From Fidelibacterota bacterium (lineage in GTDB: Bacteria; Fidelibacterota; Marinisomatia; Marinisomatales; UBA1611): a DNA stretch of 64,000 nt. Of the stretch, positions 45,423-54,627 are shown piece by piece (position 1 is the stretch's first letter; each line of letters starts with the position of its first letter). The stretch lies in NCBI GenBank assembly GCA_018658715.1, contig JABHUQ010000041.1, positions 1-64,000 of the forward strand. Reading direction: 5' to 3'. Made by a program: the position numbers and the translations under genes. Below the pieces are notes generated by a model. The model did not search any database. It was not told where the DNA came from and worked only from the letters and a program-made list of their open reading frames with translations.

Positions 45423-45865
45423 ACGGAGAATCTCAACACTCATTGATTCAAGACTTTTGCAACAAACAATTTTCCGCCGTCATTGAAGCCCGAGTTAAAG
45501 ATATTATCAGCCACTATAATGAATCACCAGATACATACGTATTTGTAGAAGGCCCACGCTGGTCCACGTTGGGATTTGAAAAAATATCCGCCGGGTGGAA
45601 TGGATATGTGGATTCTCCCATCAAAGTAAAAGATATTCGATTTGTAGAAGGACCCAAAGGTCGCGTGACAAAAAATATGGCATGGATCGGTCATATTATT
45701 AATATGATTGTAGACATCAATGGCGTAGAAAAAGAGATACGATTCCGCGGCACATTTGTCATTGGAAAAAATAATGATGGCGGATGGAAAATCGAACATG
45801 AACATTTTTCACAACCAGCGCCAGATCCCTATGGAACAGGTGACTGGTTACCAAAAGGAGAATAA
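45419..45865 (+). CDS. NTF2-like / SnoaL-like fold protein
   Basis: 148 residues with a helical N-terminus and a curved sheet typical of NTF2/SnoaL/DUF4440 proteins: YVFVEGPRWSTLGFEKISAG, VKDIRFVEGPKGRV, then EIRFRGTFVIGKNNDGGWKIEHEHFS. The final GGWKIEHEHFS strand is a common signature in DUF4440-like proteins. Such folds act as small hydratases, isomerases or binding proteins. It follows hyuB with a four-base overlap and precedes the nitrilase-fold gene by one base; an accessory role in the ring-opening step is plausible. Confidence 0.75.
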   Translation: MNGESQHSLIQDFCNKQFSAVIEARVKDIISHYNESPDTYVFVEGPRWSTLGFEKISAGWNGYVDSPIKVKDIRFVEGPKGRVTKNMAWIGHIINMIVDINGVEKEIRFRGTFVIGKNNDGGWKIEHEHFSQPAPDPYGTGDWLPKGE

Positions 45866-45866
45866 A

Positions 45867-46904
45867 ATGGCTAAACCATTAGATGCATACCGTGCCCTTC
45901 CCTTACAGGTGCTTTGCCAAGCCGTTAGCAAAACAACAACACGAGAAGAAGCAGCTCAACTGATGTCCCATACCATTAAAAAGATTGGAAAACAAATTAC
46001 TTCCAGCAAACGATTCATTGGAGAAGATTGCAAACTGGTGGTTCTGCCCGAATATTTTCTTACATCTTTCCCAATGGGAGAATCCATATCAAACTGGGCG
46101 GAGAAAGCCGCTATTAAAATGGATGGGAAAGAATATGAGTTATTAGGGGAAATTGCACAAAACAATGCTATTTACCTTTCAGGGAATGTATATGAACGTG
46201 ATCCTAATTTTCCAGGAATCTATTTTCAAACATCCTTCATTATTGACCCTTCTGGGAATGTAGTTTTACGCTATCGGCGACTTAATTCCATGTTTGCTAT
46301 AACCCCCCATGATGTATGGGACGACTATTTAGACATTTATGGTACTGAAGCTATCTTTCCTGTGATTGACACTGAGATTGGAAAACTTGCCTGCGTTGCA
46401 TCAGAAGAAATTCTGTATCCGGAAGTTACGCGATGCCATGCTCTCAAAGGTGCAGAAGTCATTTGCCATTCGTCATCTGAAGTGTATGGGCCTATTGCGA
46501 CACCAAAACGCATCGCGAAACAAGCTCGTGCATTTGAAAATATGGCCTATATAGTTTCTGCAAATTCCGCCGGTATTTATGGTATGGATATTCCCGCATC
46601 GTCAACGGATGGTGGATCTATGATCGTGAATTACGAAGGACAGATCCTGAATGAAACAAGTTCGGGTGAAAGTATGGCTGCTTATTCAACCATCGATATG
46701 GCTGCTGTTCGTCGTGCACGGAAACGTGTTGGAATGGGAAATATGATTGCGCGTCAACGCTTGGAACTCTATGCAGATTCTTATGCTTCATCTAGTTTCT
46801 ATCCAGTGAATTCCTTATTAGAAAAGGAAGTGGATCGGTCCCATTTTAAACACATGCAAGAAGATACTATCCAACGACTAACCAAGGCCGGTATTCTGTC
46901 CTAA
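45867..46904 (+). CDS. Nitrilase-superfamily protein with altered active-site residues
   Basis: ATG 45867 has AAGGAGAATAAA upstream; the track start at 45756 is a shadow. The 345-residue protein has the nitrilase alpha-beta sandwich, with the Glu in VVLPEYFLTSF. The Lys position reads LRYRRLNSMF, with Arg instead of the usual Lys. Aligning on the YPE motif (ACVASEEILYPEV) puts a Ser where the nucleophilic Cys normally stands; the only nearby Cys is three residues earlier. If correct, the Glu-Lys-Cys triad is not intact. PHDVWDDYLDIYG and HSSSEVYGP suggest a distinct subfamily. It would hydrolyse an amide or nitrile if active. Confidence 0.8.
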   Translation: MAKPLDAYRALPLQVLCQAVSKTTTREEAAQLMSHTIKKIGKQITSSKRFIGEDCKLVVLPEYFLTSFPMGESISNWAEKAAIKMDGKEYELLGEIAQNNAIYLSGNVYERDPNFPGIYFQTSFIIDPSGNVVLRYRRLNSMFAITPHDVWDDYLDIYGTEAIFPVIDTEIGKLACVASEEILYPEVTRCHALKGAEVICHSSSEVYGPIATPKRIAKQARAFENMAYIVSANSAGIYGMDIPASSTDGGSMIVNYEGQILNETSSGESMAAYSTIDMAAVRRARKRVGMGNMIARQRLELYADSYASSSFYPVNSLLEKEVDRSHFKHMQEDTIQRLTKAGILS

Positions 46905-47044
46905 AAACATTAACAATGAATAATCAGTATTTAAAACTCCCATTATCCCCCTATGACAGAGGGATTTGGAAAACTGTAAATGAATTGAAATCCTTTTATT
47001 TCCTACACTGTAATGGGGGGGGAATAAAAGATGGGTAAACAATA

Positions 47045-48457
47045 ATGAAAAACTCCATATCGGTAAGAAACCCACGGACAGGACAAGTGGATTATACATT
47101 TGATCCGCCTTCTAATCATGACCTTTCATCTATGTACCGATCTGGACGAAATGCTCAAAAAGTTTGGACAGAAAATGGAATAGATTATCGTATTGACATA
47201 TTACAAAAATGGAAGAAGGCTTATGAATCTCGTAGCGATGAACTCATAAATGCGTTAGCCACTGATACAGGGCGAATTCATGAAACCATTCTAGAGGTAG
47301 AAACTATTCCAAAATCCATTGATCGCTGGTGTGACATTGCCAAAGAATTATTTGGAAACTCTGAACCAAAACTATCTTCCATTCCATTCATTGCTATGGA
47401 ACAACACACTGTCCCCTATTCATTGGTGGGCGTCATCAGTCCCTGGAATGTGCCAAATCTCTTGGCCCATATTGATGCCATTCCGGCATTGTTGGCCGGG
47501 AGTTCTGTCATCATTAAACCTAGCGAATTTACACCAAGGTTTGTAGAACCATTACAACACATTGTTGAATCTGTTCACGAATTGTCGGACGTTTTACAAT
47601 ATGTTCAAGGGGACGGAAACACTGGCGCTTTATTGTTAGATGAAGTGGATTTAATTTGTTTTACTGGGAGTGTTGCGACTGGTAAAAAAGTAGGACAACA
47701 AGCGGCTAAAAACTTTATACCCGCATTCCTTGAATTGGGTGGAAAAGATGCGGCTATTGTATTAGAAAGTGCCAATCTAGAAAAAGCAGCATCTGCTATT
47801 CTATGGGGTTCAGTCGTTAATGCGGGACAATCCTGTTTATCTATTGAACGTGTTTATTGTATGGAATCTGTTTATAATTCATTTTTATCTATCCTGACTG
47901 AAAAAGCGAATGCAATACAATTGGCTTATCCCGAAATGGACAGCGGGCAGATTGGTCCCATCATTTCACCCAATCAAACTGAAATCATTGAATTACATTT
48001 GGAAGATGCAATATCAAAAGGCGCCCATGTACATCGTGGTGGAAGTATTGAACACCATGGCGGTGGTGATTGGGTTCGTCCAACCGTTTTATCTCAAGTA
48101 AATCATTCTATGAAAATCATGACAGAAGAAACTTTTGGTCCTATCATTCCCATCATGTCTGTGTCTTCTCAAGATGAAGCCATTCACTATGCGAATGATA
48201 CAGAATATGGATTGAGTGGTGCTGTTTTTGGAGAAGAGTCTGTTGCGAAATCCATTGCAAAAAAAATAGAAGCAGGCGCCATCAGTATTAATGATGCTGG
48301 ATTAACATCCATTTTGTATGATGGAGAAAAAAATTCATTTAAATCATCTGGTTTGGGGGGCTCTCGTATGGGGCCCACATCCATTCAGCGATTTTTTAGA
48401 AAAAAAGTATTATACACCAATACAAATTCACAAAATGACCCTTGGTGGTTCAACTAA
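47045..48457 (+). CDS. NAD(P)-dependent aldehyde dehydrogenase
   Basis: 470 residues. Oxyanion Asn lies in GVISPWNVPNLL, cofactor loop FTGSVATGKKVGQQ, catalytic Glu in FLELGGKDAAIVLE and catalytic Cys in NAGQSCLSIERVY. Oxidises an aldehyde to an acid with NAD(P), fitting an aldehyde released by the HpcH-type aldolase. A 140-base gap precedes it, holding a run of eight G (47015-47022), the longest gap in the array, so an internal promoter or regulatory site is possible there. Confidence 0.92.
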   Translation: MKNSISVRNPRTGQVDYTFDPPSNHDLSSMYRSGRNAQKVWTENGIDYRIDILQKWKKAYESRSDELINALATDTGRIHETILEVETIPKSIDRWCDIAKELFGNSEPKLSSIPFIAMEQHTVPYSLVGVISPWNVPNLLAHIDAIPALLAGSSVIIKPSEFTPRFVEPLQHIVESVHELSDVLQYVQGDGNTGALLLDEVDLICFTGSVATGKKVGQQAAKNFIPAFLELGGKDAAIVLESANLEKAASAILWGSVVNAGQSCLSIERVYCMESVYNSFLSILTEKANAIQLAYPEMDSGQIGPIISPNQTEIIELHLEDAISKGAHVHRGGSIEHHGGGDWVRPTVLSQVNHSMKIMTEETFGPIIPIMSVSSQDEAIHYANDTEYGLSGAVFGEESVAKSIAKKIEAGAISINDAGLTSILYDGEKNSFKSSGLGGSRMGPTSIQRFFRKKVLYTNTNSQNDPWWFN

Positions 48458-48472
48458 TTGAAAGGAAAACCT

Positions 48473-49714
48473 ATGCCTACTAAACCAAAATTCTTTTATG
48501 GATGGATCATCGTCCTTTCATCATTTGTCATACTATTTATTTCTCAAGCCTATACTTTGGGTGGATTGAGTGTGTTTGATAAAGAGATTTTAAGAGAGTT
48601 TGGATGGACAGTTGGCGACTATAAGCTAAAAGGATTAATCACATTTTTGTTTGCGGGACTTTTGGCACCATTTATGGGTGCATTGGCAGATAAACATGGT
48701 GTACGTCCATTGATGATTGTAGGAACATTCCTATTGGCTATGGGCTATTTCATGTATTCAAAAATTGCAACACTTACGAATGTATATATCATACATATAT
48801 TGTTCGCTGGTGCTTTAGCTTCTGCTGGACTTGTGGTAAATGTAATGTTGGTTTCTCGTTGGTTCAATAAACGACGTGGGACTGCTCTGGGTTTAATTCT
48901 TATGGGAACAAGTTTGGGGAATATGATTGTCCCTAAAATAAATGTGCAACTAATTTCTATATTTCAATGGCGTCCATCCTTCATATACCTTGCCATAGTT
49001 CCGCTGATATTAATTCCTGTTATATTATTTATTATTAAAGAATATCCATCAGATATGGGAGTAAAACCTGATGGTGCAACTGAAGATGAGCCTGACGCAT
49101 CATCTGCAGAGCATATAGAAAAAGGTGGGATGGATTACAGTGAAGCCATGAAAAACAGAAATTTCTGGGAATTAACCATCATTGCCATGTGTACATTTTA
49201 TGCAATTCTTGCATTGGCAGATCATATGTTTTTATTCATGCTCGGGCAAGGGCACACTGCTCAAAAAGCCGCATCTGGACTCTCTGTTCTCTTTGGTCTG
49301 GCATTGGTAGGCAAATTATTTTTCGGATTTTTATCTGACCATATGAATAAGCGCCAAGTCTTTAATATTAATATTGGAACCATGTTTGCGGGAATGGTGG
49401 TTTTAGTCATTGATCCACAAACTCTTTTATGGCCCGCAGTTGTTCTTATTGGTTTAGGTTGGGGAGGCCTCTACACTTTACTTCAAATTTTGACGGCACA
49501 TATTTTTGGCATGAAAGCATTTGGTAAAATTATGGGAACCATGTCCATCTTGGATGCCTTCGGTGGTGGTATGGGCATGTGGCTCACAGGTGTTCTATAT
49601 GATAAAACTGGCTCTTATACACTACCGTTTAATGTGATTGCTGTATTAGTAGGAATTGCATTTGTGTTATCCTTTTTGGTAAAAAAATCATCTAATCAAA
49701 CTCAAACTGCATAA
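48473..49714 (+). CDS. MFS carrier, oxalate/formate-antiporter-like
   Basis: ATG 48473 with AAAGGAAAA upstream is preferred to the TTG at 48458. The 413-residue protein has twelve membrane helices in two bundles. The first loop has LADKHGVRPLMI, the usual MFS motif A, repeated as SDHMNKRQVFN in the second half. The FYGWIIVLSSFVILF start and RGTALGLILMGTSLGNMIVPKI are typical for the OFA/monocarboxylate branch. It likely imports the carboxylate substrate or exports a product in this cluster. Confidence 0.88.
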   Translation: MPTKPKFFYGWIIVLSSFVILFISQAYTLGGLSVFDKEILREFGWTVGDYKLKGLITFLFAGLLAPFMGALADKHGVRPLMIVGTFLLAMGYFMYSKIATLTNVYIIHILFAGALASAGLVVNVMLVSRWFNKRRGTALGLILMGTSLGNMIVPKINVQLISIFQWRPSFIYLAIVPLILIPVILFIIKEYPSDMGVKPDGATEDEPDASSAEHIEKGGMDYSEAMKNRNFWELTIIAMCTFYAILALADHMFLFMLGQGHTAQKAASGLSVLFGLALVGKLFFGFLSDHMNKRQVFNINIGTMFAGMVVLVIDPQTLLWPAVVLIGLGWGGLYTLLQILTAHIFGMKAFGKIMGTMSILDAFGGGMGMWLTGVLYDKTGSYTLPFNVIAVLVGIAFVLSFLVKKSSNQTQTA

Positions 49715-49723
49715 GGATTCAAT

Positions 49724-50371
49724 ATGTCTGAACAAACTCCACATTCAATCGTTGTTGTAATAAGGGGAAAACTCGCAGAAGGGAGTGGTGATGTTTATCA
49801 AAAATATTTAGAAGCATCTACGCCTATTGCTGAAAAATATGGTGCAAAAATCGTTTCTGTTGGTGATGCTATTCATCGAGAGTATTTGAATATTGAACTT
49901 CCATTAAATATTGTAGTTTCCTTCGCTACAGAAGAAGATTGTGACGGATATTTTCTTGACCCTGAGTATATTGAGATTAAACAAAAATATCGTGATCCTA
50001 GTTATGAAAAAGTTCATATTTCTGTTTTTAAAGTAGGAATGCCCATTACAAAAAATGATACAGAATGTGTTGTTGTTAGCTTTGCAAATCTCATTACTGG
50101 AACCGAAGATCAGTACAAAGCCTATTTACATGGCGTCTTAGGCATTGCTCAAAATTTCGGTTTAAGTTTGTTAGCAGGTGGAAAAGGATTAAACAAATCT
50201 TATGCTGACCCAAGATTTGAGATTAACAGTTTACTCAAATTCCCAACAGCCAACGAGGCGGATGCCTTTTTCAATGATCCGGATTATTTGCAAATTGCAG
50301 AAAAACGCCATGCATCCTACATGGATGCTGAATTAGGTATGTATAAACCAAGAGTTCTTGAATTTGATTAA
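49724..50371 (+). CDS. Tandem DUF1330-like dimeric alpha-beta barrel protein
   Basis: 215 residues composed of two related halves. Each has an opening strand (SIVVVIRGKLAEGSGDVYQKYLEAS; CVVVSFANLITGTEDQYKAYL), a middle glycine-rich turn (GDAIHREY; AGGKGLNKSY) and a closing FxxxxDxxxFxxDPxY-like motif (CDGYFLDPEYIEI; ADAFFNDPDYLQI). This is the ferredoxin-like fold of DUF1330/ABM proteins, here fused as a pseudo-dimer. Function unknown; single-domain relatives occur near catabolic genes. It is nine bases after the carrier gene and abuts the lyase gene. Confidence 0.7.
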   Translation: MSEQTPHSIVVVIRGKLAEGSGDVYQKYLEASTPIAEKYGAKIVSVGDAIHREYLNIELPLNIVVSFATEEDCDGYFLDPEYIEIKQKYRDPSYEKVHISVFKVGMPITKNDTECVVVSFANLITGTEDQYKAYLHGVLGIAQNFGLSLLAGGKGLNKSYADPRFEINSLLKFPTANEADAFFNDPDYLQIAEKRHASYMDAELGMYKPRVLEFD

Positions 50372-51265
50372 ATGTCCCATTCAAATCAAATCATTTTAAC
50401 TGAAGTAGGCCCACGAGACGGATTTCAAAGCGTTTCTGAACTTGTTCCAACTAATCAAAAAATAGACATAATACGTGGTCTTGTTGGCGCGGGGCTTAGA
50501 CAAATCCAAGTTGCATCATTCGTTCATCCAAAGTGGGTTCCACAAATGGCAGATGCTGAAGATATCTGCAAACAATTGCCGAAAAATGATAATGTTATTT
50601 ACAGCGGATTGGCATTAAATAACCGTGGCGTTGAACGAGCCATAGATGCCAATCTTCAGCGTATAGAAGTATCTATTTCTACCAGTGAGACACATAGTAA
50701 AAATAATACCAATATGACATTAGAAGAAGCCATGGAAAATTTGAAATCTATGATAAAATTGGCCAAGGGAAATGGATTGGAAGTACGAGCTGGGTTACAA
50801 GCAGTTTGGGGTTGTGTTTATGATGGATTTCCTCCCATTGATCGAATCATCAATTTATCAAAAACCATTCTCGACCTCGGTATAAATACCTTATCCTTGT
50901 CCGATTCAACAGGAATGGGAAATCCATATTCAATCAAAGAAACTTTAAAACATATCCTTCCCCATGCTGGGGATGTACCTATTGCATTGCACTTACACGA
51001 CACCCGCGGATTGGGATTAGCCAATGTGGTTGCAGCTATAGATATGGGGGTAAATCAATTTGATTCAGCTCTTGGGGGCATTGGTGGATGTCCTTTCATC
51101 AAGGGTGCCACAGGTAATATTGCTACGGAAGACACTGTGAATCTTTTCAATGAGTTGGGTCTAGATACAGGCATAGATATAAAAAATTTAGCTGCTATTT
51201 CTCGATCATTAGTCCCTGTTATTGGAGAAAAATATTTTTCTGGAAAACTTTATAAAATAAATTAA
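50372..51265 (+). CDS. HMG-CoA lyase-like enzyme
   Basis: 297 residues, typical length. TEVGPRDGFQSV carries the catalytic Arg and metal-ligand Asp; LSLSDSTGMGNP, ALHLHDTRGLGLANV (two metal His) and GGIGGCPFIKGATGNIATED (mobile-loop Cys) are all in place. The reaction cleaves a 3-hydroxy-3-methylglutaryl-CoA-type ester to acetyl-CoA and a keto acid. The context of a CoA-transferase and two hydro-lyase pairs suggests a branched 3-hydroxyacyl-CoA other than HMG-CoA may be used. It abuts the previous gene with no gap. Confidence 0.9.
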   Translation: MSHSNQIILTEVGPRDGFQSVSELVPTNQKIDIIRGLVGAGLRQIQVASFVHPKWVPQMADAEDICKQLPKNDNVIYSGLALNNRGVERAIDANLQRIEVSISTSETHSKNNTNMTLEEAMENLKSMIKLAKGNGLEVRAGLQAVWGCVYDGFPPIDRIINLSKTILDLGINTLSLSDSTGMGNPYSIKETLKHILPHAGDVPIALHLHDTRGLGLANVVAAIDMGVNQFDSALGGIGGCPFIKGATGNIATEDTVNLFNELGLDTGIDIKNLAAISRSLVPVIGEKYFSGKLYKIN

Positions 51266-51268
51266 AAC

Positions 51269-52510
51269 ATGGGACAAACTATTTCAGAAAAAATTCTTTC
51301 TACTCATGCTGGTCATGATGTAAAAGCAGGAGAACTAGCCATTGTCAATATTGATGGGGTCATGGCATCTGATACTACGGCTCCCTTAACCCTAAAAGCA
51401 TTTAAAGAAATGGGTGGAACCACACCTTGGAATTCTGATAATACAATTTTTGTTATTGATCATGCTTCTCCTGCCCCCAATGAACACATTGCCAATCTCC
51501 ACAAGTTTATCCGTGAATTCGCCAATAAAACAAATTCCATTTTATATGATGAAGGATCAGGAATTTGTCATCAAATTATGGTAGAAGAACAACATGTTAA
51601 ACCGGGTCAATTAGTTATTGGGGCTGACTCTCATACCGTAACGTATGGTGCCCTTGGAGCTTTTTCTACCGGTGTAGGATCTACAGATCTTGCTGCCATC
51701 ATGATTACTGGAAAAACATGGATCAAAGTTCCGGAAAGTATCAAAATAATACTGAATGGAAAACCAAATCCCGGAATAACGGCCAAAGATATTATATTAG
51801 ATATTGTAGGGAAACTAGGTTCGAACGGAGCTACGTATAAAACATTGGAATATGTCGGTTCCACATTAGAATTTCTCTCTTTGGGTGACCGAATGACCAT
51901 TGCAAATATGTCAGTGGAAATGGGTGGAAAAGCTGGCATCTTTGAAACAACCGGTTTGGAATTGCCATATAAATTTGAATCGGTTATAGGTGATGCTGAT
52001 GCAGAATATTTAGAAACTATCACTATTGACGTTTCTGTGATTCGGCCCAAAATTGCCAAACCTCATTCATTGGAAAATATCTGTGATATTGATGAAGTAC
52101 TCGGAATAAAAATTGATATAGCCTTCATCGGAACTTGCACTAATGGACGCTTGGAAGATTTACAATTAGCCGCTTCTATTTTGAAAGGAGAAAAGCTCGC
52201 ACCGGGAGTGCGCATGCTTATTACACCTGCTTCCAGAAATGTGTTGAATAAGGCTATGGCGGACGGAACCATGAATATTTTATCAGAAGCAGGAGCTACA
52301 TTGATTCCACCAGGATGCGGTCCATGTGTGGGAACTCATTTGGGTGTTCCAGGAAATGAAGAAGTCATTCTTTCCACCGCAAATCGGAATTTCCCCGGCA
52401 GAATGGGAAATCCAAATTCTCAAATTTATTTGGCGTCACCAGCCGTTGTAGCTGCATCTGCATTGACAGGTGTTATAACGGATCCCATATCCATTGGAAA
52501 GAATGAATAA
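51269..52510 (+). CDS. Aconitase-superfamily large subunit, LeuC-like (copy 2)
   Basis: 413 residues, of the archaeal-type LeuC/HacA branch. VIGADSHTVTYGALGAFSTG, FIGTCTNGRLEDLQLAASIL and PPGCGPCVGTHLGVPG hold the substrate block and the three cluster cysteines. It pairs with an apparently complete small subunit downstream, unlike copy 1. Reaction expected: dehydration/hydration of a malate-type acid using [4Fe-4S]. Three bases after the lyase gene; one-base overlap with the small subunit. Confidence 0.9.
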   Translation: MGQTISEKILSTHAGHDVKAGELAIVNIDGVMASDTTAPLTLKAFKEMGGTTPWNSDNTIFVIDHASPAPNEHIANLHKFIREFANKTNSILYDEGSGICHQIMVEEQHVKPGQLVIGADSHTVTYGALGAFSTGVGSTDLAAIMITGKTWIKVPESIKIILNGKPNPGITAKDIILDIVGKLGSNGATYKTLEYVGSTLEFLSLGDRMTIANMSVEMGGKAGIFETTGLELPYKFESVIGDADAEYLETITIDVSVIRPKIAKPHSLENICDIDEVLGIKIDIAFIGTCTNGRLEDLQLAASILKGEKLAPGVRMLITPASRNVLNKAMADGTMNILSEAGATLIPPGCGPCVGTHLGVPGNEEVILSTANRNFPGRMGNPNSQIYLASPAVVAASALTGVITDPISIGKNE

Positions 52511-52995
52511 TGGTCGGAAAAGTTCATCTTTATAACATTGACAATATTGATACGGACAGAATTATTCCTGGGAAGTATACCAAAACTCTTGATGTTTCTA
52601 CTTTTGCAGACCATTGTTTAGAAGATCTGGATTCTGATTTCAAAACAAAAGTTCAACAAGGAGATATTTTAGTGGGTGGGTGGAATTTCGGATGTGGCTC
52701 TTCTCGAGAACAAGCGCCTATTGCCTTAAAGGTATCCGGGATTTCAGTTGTAATTGCCCGTTCATTTTCGCGAATATTTTATCGAAACGCTATCAATATT
52801 GGCTTACCGATATTAGAAATTCCTGAACATGATATTTCGGATAGAATACGTCTCGAGATAGAATTAGAATCGGGGAAAGTGGCGGATGGAGATATAATAT
52901 ATTCTGCAACTCCCCTTCCTCAGGTTATGATTGATATATTAAATGAGGGTGGGCTGGTTGCTTACTTGAAAAAGTTTGGAAAATATAAAATATAA
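52510..52995 (+). CDS. Aconitase-superfamily small subunit, LeuD-like (copy 2)
   Basis: 161 residues. The full signature set is present: IDTDRIIPGKYTKTL at the N-terminus, GWNFGCGSSREQAPIAL with the catalytic Ser and substrate Arg, and SFSRIFYRNAINIGLP. It therefore contrasts with copy 1. Together with copy 2 large subunit it should form an active hydro-lyase. Last gene of the plus-strand array, ending seven bases before the convergent NmrA-like gene; no hairpin terminator is visible in the gap. Confidence 0.9.
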   Translation: MVGKVHLYNIDNIDTDRIIPGKYTKTLDVSTFADHCLEDLDSDFKTKVQQGDILVGGWNFGCGSSREQAPIALKVSGISVVIARSFSRIFYRNAINIGLPILEIPEHDISDRIRLEIELESGKVADGDIIYSATPLPQVMIDILNEGGLVAYLKKFGKYKI

Positions 52996-53002
52996 AAGCT
53001 AA

Positions 53003-53887
53003 TTAGGTTTTCAAATAATCCAATGTCGTTTCAGCAAACTCTCTAAAACTCGTGGCGGTCGTATTTTTGATTGACCTTGGATGTTCAGGGACCAAAATTC
53101 CATCATTGTAAGCTTTATACATATTAATTAAATCGTCCGTATAATTTTCTGAAGCTCCACGGAATTGTATAATAGCATTTTTTGTGTCATCATACGTGGA
53201 TTCTACATAGTTCAAATCAGGTCGATTCAATACATCTGCCATAATCCTGGTTGCTTCTTTACAACTGATAGATTCATACCCTAAAAGTTCTTTGACACCT
53301 GGGAGTGTTTCTCCAACTAATGCATCCACAATATTCGCTGCAATATCCTTTGTAGCTGTCATATTTAAAGGCAAATCTGCTTTTATTGGTGATGACCAAA
53401 AATTCATATTTTGAATTGTGACTGCACTAAATAAAATATTTTCCATAAAATAATCTGGACGGAAAATATGTAAATCCACATCTGCAAGTTTCACCAATTG
53501 CTGCTCATGTTCATAATGACCGGAAATGTGGCTGTCATTATTGGAAATATGAGCTCCAATACTACTTAATATAGCCACACGATTTATCCCTGAATTTTGG
53601 ATTGCTCCGATTTGGGCTCTACTTGTTTGACGCATGAATTCACGAACATTGGGTGCAGATAAATCTGGTGGAATTAATGTAAAGGCGCCATCTACATCTG
53701 AAAAAGCATCTGTTAATCTCTTTGTGTCATCTAAATGGCTTTCGAATGGTTCTGCTCCTTTTGCCACAAGGGTATCAAGAGTATCTCGATTCCGACTCAC
53801 AGCTCGAACGTTGTGTCCTAGTTCTAAAAGCGATTGTATAATTTGAGAACCAATTTGTCCTGTGGCGCCAAGAATAGTGAATATCAT
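53003..53887 (-). CDS. NmrA-like NAD(P)-binding oxidoreductase
   Basis: 294 residues. N-terminal Rossmann motif TILGATGQIGSQIIQSLLELG, then VRAVSRNRDTLDTL, where the Arg residues favour NADPH. VDGAFTLIPPDL, NRVAILSSIGAH and DLHIFRPDYFMENIL follow the NmrA/azoreductase-like atypical SDR pattern, without a clear YxxxK catalytic site. It may reduce a quinone-like or unsaturated compound or serve as a redox sensor. Last gene of the operator-led four-gene operon; two bases separate it from the cupin gene. Confidence 0.85.
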   Translation of the reverse strand: MIFTILGATGQIGSQIIQSLLELGHNVRAVSRNRDTLDTLVAKGAEPFESHLDDTKRLTDAFSDVDGAFTLIPPDLSAPNVREFMRQTSRAQIGAIQNSGINRVAILSSIGAHISNNDSHISGHYEHEQQLVKLADVDLHIFRPDYFMENILFSAVTIQNMNFWSSPIKADLPLNMTATKDIAANIVDALVGETLPGVKELLGYESISCKEATRIMADVLNRPDLNYVESTYDDTKNAIIQFRGASENYTDDLINMYKAYNDGILVPEHPRSIKNTTATSFREFAETTLDYLKT

Positions 53888-53889
53888 AT

Positions 53890-54255
53890 TTATTTTTCTT
53901 CCCTATGAACAAGATCTAGAGAAAATGCAGGGATGCATACAGACCAATAGTCTGCAGACTCATTAAAAGGATTGGAATATTGAACATGACTCCCTTTTTT
54001 AACCATGAGAGTTTCACCTGCGTTGAGTTCTATCAAATCATCGTCAATTAAGATTTGTTTTTTACCAGAAATCATGATTGTAATTTCATCGAATTCTGGT
54101 ATTTGAGTAGGTTCAGACCATCCTGATGGTGCTACCATATGGGCAATACTGAAATCATTATCTTGGCTACTCACTAAACCAAAATATTCTTCAATAAGTT
54201 TTCCATCCGTAGTGGGGACTACAAATGGAACTGTAGATTTAGTATAATTTGGCAA
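53890..54255 (-). CDS. Small cupin-domain protein
   Basis: 121 residues beginning at TTG 54255, directly after the stop of the gene before; no upstream ATG fits. The single cupin barrel shows IPEFDEITIMISGKKQILIDDD and ELNAGETLMVKKGSHVQYSNP. The usual His-x-His of motif 1 is replaced by a PEFDE stretch, so any metal site differs from classical cupins. Function could be an isomerase, dehydratase or binding protein acting after the methyltransferase. Confidence 0.8.
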   Translation of the reverse strand: MPNYTKSTVPFVVPTTDGKLIEEYFGLVSSQDNDFSIAHMVAPSGWSEPTQIPEFDEITIMISGKKQILIDDDLIELNAGETLMVKKGSHVQYSNPFNESADYWSVCIPAFSLDLVHREEK

Positions 54256-54627
54256 TTATTCCGTCGTGAATTCTTTGGCTAAATCTTCTACAGCTTCATT
54301 CATATCTGGTGATGTTTCTAATGCTTCTCTATCCTGTTGGATGATTCGCATGATGCGAGCTAAATACTCTGCATGCCAGGTTTGTCTTTCATGGGCATCA
54401 TTTTCAGTTGGGGTAAATGATTCAATTTCATCTCGACTCATTATCCCTTTGGATTCTAAAATGCGCTCTAATGTATCCAATCTTTCTCGCGTTACTGCTA
54501 ATTCTCCAGCAATCGCCATTGTGATAGATAAGACTTTTTCAACTTCCGGATTATTTAAAAACCACGGACGTTTCCCTTTTGGTTTTTTACCTGCTTCTGC
54601 TATGTAATCTATATTTAGTTTTTTCAT
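54256..54627 (-). CDS. Helical protein of unknown function
   Basis: ATG 54627 overlaps the methyltransferase stop by four bases (ATGA); the track start at 54654 is too early. The 123-residue protein is mostly alpha-helical, with AGKKPKGKRPWFLNNPEVEKVLSI near the N-terminus and amphipathic helices after it (AVTRERLDTLERILESKGI, LARIMRIIQQDREALE). No family recognised. Its coupling to the methyltransferase and the cupin suggests a subunit or accessory protein for them. Confidence 0.7.
   Translation of the reverse strand: MKKLNIDYIAEAGKKPKGKRPWFLNNPEVEKVLSITMAIAGELAVTRERLDTLERILESKGIMSRDEIESFTPTENDAHERQTWHAEYLARIMRIIQQDREALETSPDMNEAVEDLAKEFTTE

Noticed and set aside
46921-46975. Possible hairpin terminator after the nitrilase-fold gene
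   Set aside because: The CCCCCT and AGAGGG stretches pair only briefly and no T run follows.
37953-52995. Leucine or lysine biosynthesis from the two LeuC/LeuD pairs
   Set aside because: No isopropylmalate synthase or dehydrogenase is present, copy 1 small subunit lacks hallmark residues, and neighbours are catabolic.
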